Origin: an uncultured Collinsella sp.
GTDB lineage: Bacteria; Actinomycetota; Coriobacteriia; Coriobacteriales; Coriobacteriaceae
DNA length: 64,000 nt
Direction of reading: 5' to 3'
Assembly: GCA_900758475.1 (NCBI GenBank)
Contig: CAAERQ010000004.1
Span: 8,264 to 72,263 of the forward strand
Of the stretch, positions 58,606 through 64,000 are shown in pieces (positions within the stretch are counted from its first letter, which is position 1; each line of letters begins with the position of its first letter). The notes under the pieces were generated by a model that was given only the letters and a program-made list of their open reading frames with translations, had not been told where the DNA came from and ran no database searches. The position numbers and the translations under genes are program-made.

Positions 58606-59079
58606 TTGGCTAAGACACTTGTAGCATATTTCAGCGCAACGGGTACCACGAAGGACGTTGCATGTCGCCTGGCTCGTGTAGCGGACAGCGACCTGTTCGC
58701 CATTGTACCCGCCAATCCATACACAAGCGCCGACCTTGACTGGCGTGACAAACAGAGCCGCAGCACACTCGAGGCAGCCGACCCCTCCTGCCGTCCTGCC
58801 ATAACCTCCAGGGTCGAGCGCATCGAAGACTACGACACCATCTTTTTGGGATTTCCCATCTGGTGGTACGTGGCGCCGGCGATTGTCGATACATTCCTCG
58901 AGTCTTACGACCTGACAGGCAAAACAATCGTCCTGTTTGCCACCTCGGGAGGGAGCGGAATGGGCAAGACAGCGTCGATCCTTAGAGCAAGCGCTCCAGG
59001 CGCAAAGATCGTTGACGACGGCGTCCTCAACAACGTAAGCGACACCGAACTCGAGAAGCTCGCGGCAAGGTACCTCTAG
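58606..59079 (+). CDS. Flavodoxin
   Basis: A 157-residue single-domain flavodoxin. The FMN phosphate loop is SATGTTK near residues 10-16, the ring-contact loop is FPIWWYVAP, and the third loop is ATSGGSGMGKT. The start is a TTG at 58606, with AAAGGA 8 bases upstream; a longer frame would reach back into the small gene without a ribosome site. It probably is the last gene of the reductase unit and could supply electrons or be reduced by a partner; no partner is known. Confidence 0.9.
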   Translation: MAKTLVAYFSATGTTKDVACRLARVADSDLFAIVPANPYTSADLDWRDKQSRSTLEAADPSCRPAITSRVERIEDYDTIFLGFPIWWYVAPAIVDTFLESYDLTGKTIVLFATSGGSGMGKTASILRASAPGAKIVDDGVLNNVSDTELEKLAARYL

Positions 59080-59167
59080 CACGGCGCGTCGGAGGCCCAA
59101 GTCGACAATCCGCCCAAGACAGAAGCGGTCACCCGGCACCAACTACCCCTCCAGCCGTCCCTACACA

Positions 59168-59352
59168 ACGAAGGTGAATACTTTCCCGCGAAGTGAACGA
59201 GTGAAATCGGACCCCCGAAGCATCGACACTTTTGGAGAGCCATTTCCTGCGGTTTTGTCGCTCAAATCCTGCGGTTTTTTCATCCAAAAGTGCGAATGCT
59301 TCAGTGGTCCAGAATAGGTCGCTCACTTCTCGTAAAACCATTCACCTTCGAT
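59168..59352. repeat. ~185-bp palindromic element, copy 2
   Basis: Begins CGAAGGTGAATACTTTCCCG and ends TTCACCTTCG. Internal arms GCATCGACACTTTTGG and CCAAAAGTGCGAATGC extend the stem, and two TCCTGCGGTTTT motifs sit in the centre. Same family as 42551 and 59691. Confidence 0.88.
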
Positions 59353-59690
59353 TTACTGATGCTCACGAACGGCAAGATCGCAGCGATTGCGCTCATCATG
59401 GCATTCGTAGCATGTCTGCTGATCCTGCCACTCCAGATGATCGACGACATTGTGTTTCGCCAAAGGGAACTCCAACCAGCGTGCTCGCCACGCAAGCTGC
59501 CGGCCGCTTGCTCAAGAACGGCGATAACAATCTCGCGCGCAACCTGGGCGGCGCCGCCGAGCAGCTTGCCATCGCACAAGATGCCTTGGAGCCCGTGTGC
59601 GAAAGCGTCGCGGATTAGCCTTATGCTCTCTGCAAAGAAGAGCTAGGAGGCCGCACTCTGGTTGCCGCTCGCGAACGCCGACAATATAGC
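59353..59690 (+). pseudogene. Possible gene remnant between two palindromic elements
   Basis: In one frame MLTNGKIAAIALIMAFVACL looks like a membrane anchor; from about 59460 a different frame continues KGTPTSVLATQAAGRLLKNG and ends ALEPVCESVAD at 59618. No single open frame joins them and no ribosome site is seen. I cannot assign a family. Confidence 0.3.
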
Positions 59691-59870
59691 GAGGTCTAAT
59701 ACTTTTCCGAGAAGTGAATGGCTATATTTGGACCCCCGAAGCATCGACATTTTCTGACGCCAAAACCGCAGGATTCAACAATCAAAACCGCAGGAAATTG
59801 CATCTCAAAAGTGTCGACGCTTCGGGGGTCCATTTTGACTCGTTCACTTCTCGGAAAAGTATTAGACCTC
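59691..59870. repeat. 180-bp palindromic element, copy 3, near-perfect arms
   Basis: The outer 28-base arms, starting GAGGTCTAATACTTTTCC and ending with the exact complement, are perfect. Inner arms pair GGACCCCCGAAGC with GCTTCGGGGGTCC, and the centre has two AAAACCGCAGGA motifs. The RNA or single-strand form could fold into one long hairpin. Confidence 0.92.
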
Positions 59871-59887
59871 GATTCCACAAGGCTCTC

Positions 59888-59920
59888 AATGTGACAAAGG
59901 GGCTGTCCCTTTGTCACATT
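59888..59920. repeat. Palindromic repeat, TGTGACAAAGG family, beyond the ABC gene stop
   Basis: AATGTGACAAAGGG and CCCTTTGTCACATT around GCTGT. It overlaps or adjoins the leftward ABC transporter stop (TAA). Confidence 0.9.
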
Positions 59921-62900
59921 ATTCGGAGCGCAGGGCCTCCACGGGGTCCTTTTTGGACGCGCTGCGAGCGGGCAGCAGGCCAGCGACAACCGTCAGCAGC
60001 ACCGAAATTGCAATGAGCACCAGCGCATCCTGCACGGGCAGGCTCATCAAATTGGGCACCTGTTTGGCAGCAAGCGCCCAGGCATTAACCGGAAAGCTCA
60101 CGGCCACCACGACGACAATAGCAAAGACGCCGGCAATGAGGCCCTCGATACATGTCTCGGCATTGAATACGTTGGCCACGTTACGCTTTGACGCGCCAAT
60201 CGCGCGCAGGATGCCAATCTCCTTTTTGCGTTCCAGCACGCTGATGTAGGTGATGATGCCGATCATGATGGAGCTCACCACCAGGCTGATACTCACGAAT
60301 GCGATGAGCACCAAGCTGATGGTGTTCACGATGTCGGTCACCGAACCCATGATGATGCCCATGTAGTCGGTGTATGAGATTGCCTGTTCATCGTGGCCAG
60401 AGGCTTTGACCTGCTTGTTGTACGCGTCGATGTGATCGAGCACGCGCTCCTTGGCCTCAAAGTCACGCGGGAAAATCTTGACTGAGATGGGGTCTGCCTC
60501 GTCCGCATAGCCCAACGTGGTCAGATTGTTGTCGTAGGTGAGCTTCGACGCCTTCGCATAGCTCATCATGAGCGAGCTCAGGTCCTCGGCGTCCATGTTG
60601 AAGTGGATGGCATGAGCAAAGGCACTCGCATCCACGCGCATGGCGCTCGCCAGGTTAGCAAAACTCGACGACATCTGCGTCGCCATCTGGCCCATGAGCC
60701 CTGCTGCGCCTGCCCTGAGCTGAGCTGACACTGTCGCCGCAATCTGATCGCTGATCGACTTCATCACCTGATCCATAGCCTGCTGCAGATACGGAGCCAG
60801 CTGCTTTTGCACATAGTCGGTCATCGCCTGCTGCAGGCGCTCGGCCAGGGCATCGCCGCCGAGCGCTTTGAGCTGGGCCAGGATTTGCTGGGCTGCCGTA
60901 TCACTCTCAAGATACGCCGAGAATGCGGCAGCAAGCTTTGACGCGTCCTTAAGATCATCGGGTGACAGCGCCCTAAACTGATCAGACTGCAAAAAGCTCT
61001 CAAACAGCTGGTTGGCTAGCGTTCCCACCTGCTGCATTTGCTCGGGCGTAAGTTCCAGGCCGTCAAAGATGCCCGAGAAATCTGGAGCCGGCGCTTTGGC
61101 CATGATGTCACCAAAGTCGATGTCCTTGCCAACGCCCGAAAGATCAATATCCAGGCCCGACAGATCGACGCCCGAAAGATCAATGCCGTCGCTGGCTGCA
61201 CCCGAGAGTGCAGATGTATCGAACGAAAACGCACTCTTCAGCGCCGCCTCGTCCACACTGAACATACTGCCCAGATCCACGCCCTGTTTTGCCTCGCCCT
61301 GCAGTTCATCGAAAGACTTGCCCGTAAAGACATCCGTCTCGGGGTGGGCAAGCTGCTCTTGCACAATCTGCGAATCGGCGGCGCGCTCCATAAGCTGGTG
61401 AGTCAGCGCATGTGTATAGGCAATGCCCGGAGACAACGCGCTCGCATTGGCCGTCTCGTTAGGTCGCACCACGCCCACAATGTGCACGTCAATGCCGTCG
61501 GCAACCTTGTCGGCCATAAAGTCGGCGTCACCGGACATGTCAGTCCACATGCCGGTCTCTTCGTTTTTGCGATTAGCATCGGCCGGCGACAACACCTTAA
61601 ACGTCGTGGACAGCGCATCGTCGTAGGTAAAGTCGGCGCCGGTCTCGGGCGTTTCGGCCCCACCGTCGGCCGCCATGGCGCTGTTAACTAGGTCGTTGAG
61701 CTCGTTGATATCCAGCGCGCCGATGCTGTAGAGCGTGTAATCGCCCATCGTGCCACGGCTCGAAAGCACCATCACGGCTTCGTTGGCGGACGTGGGCCAG
61801 TGACCAGCGACGACATCGTACTGGCTGTCGAGCAGACTCTGGTCGTCGATCATCTCGTTAAAGACCGAGGTTCCCATGGATTCCATGCTCACCGTTGCCG
61901 CCGAACTTGCGCCTCCGCTCATGGCCTCGGTCATAGCGTTGGGCACCAGCCGGACGGGCTTCTCGTCGCCCTTGCCGGCACGATAGACAACCGGCGATAC
62001 ACCGTAGCCGTACTGAATGGCGTTGACCTCTTTATCGATTCCGTCGCCACCGGCATCGAGCCATGCCTTAAAGCTCGTCATGTCGTTGGACTTAACGCTC
62101 GCAAACATATCCTTTACGGCCGTGACCACGGGAATCTTATCGGTTTCCTGAGCCTTGCCGTCGGTACCGTCGTCGGACGAATCCTCGCCGTTGGACGCCT
62201 CGTCATCCGTGGCCCCCTGTCCGCCCATCATGGACGACAGGTCGTAATCCTGCTTGGAAATGGTGAGCGGGTAGCTCGACAGCGTATCCTCCTCGACCTT
62301 TTTGATGTAGCCGTTTACGCCGTTGGACAGTGCCAGAATCGCCGCGATGCCGATAATGCCAATCGACCCCGCAAAGGCCGTCATGGCCGTACGGCCCTTC
62401 TTGGTCATAAGGTTGCGGGCAGAAAGCCCCAGCGCCGTCACAAAGCTCATCGAGGTTTTGCGCGTGGGCTTAGCCTCGCGACGTGCGGCTTTGGCAACAT
62501 CGAAAGGATCGGAATCGTCGGTGATCTTGCCATCCGCCAGGTTGACGATGCGCGTGGCGTACTGGTACGCCAGCTCGGGATTGTGCGTGACCATAATAAC
62601 CAGACGGTCGCGTGCAACGTCCTTGAGCAAGTCCATGACCTGCACGGACGTCGTTGAGTCCAGGGCGCCGGTCGGCTCGTCGGCCAGCACAATCTCGGGA
62701 TCGTTGATTAGGGCGCGGGCGATGGCCACGCGCTGCATCTGCCCGCCCGAAAGCTGGCTCGGGCGCTTGTTAACGTGCTCGCCCAGGCCGACTTTCTCCA
62801 ACGCCTTGCGCGCACGCTCGCGGCGCTCGGTATGGCCCACGCCCGTGAGTGTAAGCGCCAACTCCACGTTTTCCAAAATGGTCTGATGCGGGATGAGGTT

Positions 62901-63176
62901 ATAGCTTTGGAACACAAAGCCGATGCGGTTGTTGCGGTAGGCATCCCAATCGCGATCGTGAAAGTCCTTGGTCGATATGCCGTCGATCAGCAAGTCACCG
63001 GAATCGAAATGATCGAGCCCACCGATAACGTTGAGCATCGTAGTTTTGCCCGAGCCCGAGGGACCCAGAATGGCCACGAACTCGTTATCGCGAAAAGACA
63101 GGCTTACGTTGTCGAGCGCCACCTGCGTAAACGACTGCGTAACGTACCTTTTGCAAATACCTTTGAGCTCCAACAT
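59919..63176 (-). CDS. ABC transporter: fused ATPase and FtsX-type permease (MacB-like)
   Basis: A 1085-residue fusion. Residues 1-230 are an ABC ATPase (GPSGSGKTT, LSGGQMQRVAIARAL, LADEPTGALD). A first membrane helix lies near 262-285. The long outside domain (about 290-905) has three parts: a region rich in Asp/Ser, a Ser/Asp-Leu-rich stretch with repeated SGVDLSGLDIDLSG-type motifs, and a long Gln/Ala-rich helical region (LQQAM, SAQLRAG). Three C-terminal membrane helices with ERKKEIGILRAIGASKRNV complete the FtsX unit. MacB-like exporters act in efflux or signalling; this one is larger than most. GAGAGG is upstream of the ATG at 63176. No partner gene is close. Confidence 0.9.
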   Translation of the reverse strand: MLELKGICKRYVTQSFTQVALDNVSLSFRDNEFVAILGPSGSGKTTMLNVIGGLDHFDSGDLLIDGISTKDFHDRDWDAYRNNRIGFVFQSYNLIPHQTILENVELALTLTGVGHTERRERARKALEKVGLGEHVNKRPSQLSGGQMQRVAIARALINDPEIVLADEPTGALDSTTSVQVMDLLKDVARDRLVIMVTHNPELAYQYATRIVNLADGKITDDSDPFDVAKAARREAKPTRKTSMSFVTALGLSARNLMTKKGRTAMTAFAGSIGIIGIAAILALSNGVNGYIKKVEEDTLSSYPLTISKQDYDLSSMMGGQGATDDEASNGEDSSDDGTDGKAQETDKIPVVTAVKDMFASVKSNDMTSFKAWLDAGGDGIDKEVNAIQYGYGVSPVVYRAGKGDEKPVRLVPNAMTEAMSGGASSAATVSMESMGTSVFNEMIDDQSLLDSQYDVVAGHWPTSANEAVMVLSSRGTMGDYTLYSIGALDINELNDLVNSAMAADGGAETPETGADFTYDDALSTTFKVLSPADANRKNEETGMWTDMSGDADFMADKVADGIDVHIVGVVRPNETANASALSPGIAYTHALTHQLMERAADSQIVQEQLAHPETDVFTGKSFDELQGEAKQGVDLGSMFSVDEAALKSAFSFDTSALSGAASDGIDLSGVDLSGLDIDLSGVGKDIDFGDIMAKAPAPDFSGIFDGLELTPEQMQQVGTLANQLFESFLQSDQFRALSPDDLKDASKLAAAFSAYLESDTAAQQILAQLKALGGDALAERLQQAMTDYVQKQLAPYLQQAMDQVMKSISDQIAATVSAQLRAGAAGLMGQMATQMSSSFANLASAMRVDASAFAHAIHFNMDAEDLSSLMMSYAKASKLTYDNNLTTLGYADEADPISVKIFPRDFEAKERVLDHIDAYNKQVKASGHDEQAISYTDYMGIIMGSVTDIVNTISLVLIAFVSISLVVSSIMIGIITYISVLERKKEIGILRAIGASKRNVANVFNAETCIEGLIAGVFAIVVVVAVSFPVNAWALAAKQVPNLMSLPVQDALVLIAISVLLTVVAGLLPARSASKKDPVEALRSE

Positions 63177-63330
63177 GGACGGCAACCTCTCCCACGCGGG
63201 CGCACTCGCCCGCTCTCCCCCGCCGTTCGTATTCGACGCGTTTGTCCTACTCTATCCCCATTTTTTACCGGCGCTAGTGAGGAATGTAGGGAACCGCATC
63301 AAAAAAAAGAACGGGACGACGTCCAAAAGA

Positions 63331-63352
63331 AGAGGTCCCGAGCGGGACCTCT
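63331..63352 (-). terminator. Terminator of the thioredoxin-like gene
   Basis: AGAGGTCCCG and CGGGACCTCT form a 10-bp stem; on the minus strand TCTTTTGG follows. Confidence 0.7.
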
Positions 63353-63431
63353 AAATGGTGGAGATTATCTTGAAAGGCAGCAGACTACTCCGCACAGCGG
63401 TGCACGATCATCGCCATGCTTTACGCGTTTT

Positions 63432-64000
63432 CTACTGCTCGCTATTCGCAATCGCCTGGTCGATAAGCTTGTCGAGCGCTGCGCGCTGCTCAGCGGAGCT
63501 GATGGCGCCCACGATGGGCTCCCCTACGATGTTGCCATTCTGATCGATGACATACGTCGTCGGGAACGAGAACAGATTTGACGTAAACTTGCCGGCCTCG
63601 CTATCCGACTTGAACCAGATGTTCTTATATGTCACGCCCTTCTTGCTCAGCACGTCCTTGGCATCTGCAATCTCGCCCTTGTTGCCATCGAGCGTAAAGG
63701 AATTGACGCCCACGACCTGGCCGCCCCTCTCGGCAAGCTCCTGATTCAGTTTCTCAAGATCGCCCAGCTCGCCCACGCACGGCTTGCAAGTGGTGAACCA
63801 GAAGTTCATGACGGTGACCTTGTTCTTAGAGAACAGCTCGTCGCTGCTCACGTCGTTGCCATCCAGGTCCTTGCCCGTAAAGCTGGGGAACTTCGTCGCC
63901 TCGCTCGAAGCATTGGCGCCGGCCGTCATGCCAGCGGTCGAAGCGTCGACGCTCTCGCCTGCGCTCGGCGTGCTTCCACAGCCGGGGAACTCCTTCTCCA
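63432..64000 (-). CDS. TlpA-like thioredoxin/redoxin, N-terminus beyond the window
   Basis: At least 189 residues of an open frame that continues past the right edge. The redoxin domain has FTTCKPCVGE as its CxxC site, the cis-Pro in FSFPTTYVID, and the usual Phe-Trp segment NFWFTTCKPC. At the upstream end, FPGCGSTPSAGES looks like a lipobox followed by a Ser/Ala linker, so it is probably a lipoprotein anchored outside the membrane, for thiol-disulfide exchange there. An internal ATG (63929) lies after the linker and is an unlikely start. The signal part is not visible, so the lipoprotein call is inference. Confidence 0.85.
   Translation of the reverse strand, partial: EKEFPGCGSTPSAGESVDASTAGMTAGANASSEATKFPSFTGKDLDGNDVSSDELFSKNKVTVMNFWFTTCKPCVGELGDLEKLNQELAERGGQVVGVNSFTLDGNKGEIADAKDVLSKKGVTYKNIWFKSDSEAGKFTSNLFSFPTTYVIDQNGNIVGEPIVGAISSAEQRAALDKLIDQAIANSEQ

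Noticed and set aside
59168..59870. Composite transposon
   Set aside because: The two elements encode no transposase, and the DNA between them has no intact gene. Flanking target duplications were not seen.

Overview
The window is GC-rich DNA with dense genes and leading AGGAGG-type ribosome binding sites. Gene content and protein style suggest a gut Coriobacteriia actinobacterium, most likely Collinsella or a close relative: a bile salt hydrolase, LAxTG-type sortase substrates, an EFR1-type ferredoxin and a TPP-controlled thiM/thiE salvage operon. This assignment is inferred from gene content; no rRNA or other marker gene is present. I saw no tRNA, rRNA, transposase, phage gene or CRISPR array.

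Layout. 1-2.5 kb: the start of a bile salt hydrolase gene, a deformylase-like protein lacking its catalytic Glu, and a purine permease. 2.5-6.6 kb: two tandem beta-helix surface proteins made by a segmental duplication that also copied the tail of the purine permease. 6.7-12.1 kb: an esterase, a uracil permease, a MetE-like methyltransferase with a palindromic operator candidate, and a HAD phosphatase/LysR operon. 12.1-14.2 kb: TPP riboswitch, thiM, thiamine-binding protein, thiE. 14.2-20 kb: a three-unit hairpin array, a patatin, and two related multi-domain GGDEF proteins. 20-33 kb: redox and metal proteins, RNA methyltransferases (trmL, rsmJ, rlmA), a UvrA-like/AAA ATPase pair, and a TetM-like GTPase with an altered P-loop. 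32.5-40 kb: transporters, ung, an SDR, a VUT/queuosine-precursor transporter and prfC. 40-44 kb: a second hairpin array, a GntR/ABC operon and an EamA transporter. 44-53 kb: EFR1, a ClC channel, a LOG/K-channel operon, a hybrid histidine kinase with two solute-binding sensors, a MalY-type lyase and trmO. 52.8-55.1 kb: an HTH/zinc-ribbon/TipAS regulator, a glutaredoxin, an AT-richer island with two facing tiny hydrophobic ORFs, and an orphan ribbon-helix-helix protein. 55.2-64 kb: dus, a LysR/AKR divergent pair, a flavodoxin, two large palindromic elements, a 1085-residue ABC transporter and a TlpA-like thioredoxin cut by the window edge.

The most unusual layer is intergenic. At least five families of palindromic repeats lie between genes. 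One family (TGTGACAAAGG type) and one copy of another (TAGTCATTGGGGACG type) supply the stop codon of the neighbouring gene. These look like REP/MITE-type elements moved by a transposase encoded elsewhere (inference). Other points of interest are the missing catalytic residues in three otherwise intact enzyme-like proteins (deformylase-like, TetM-like and ArsC-like) and the facing pair of small hydrophobic ORFs at 54.2 kb.
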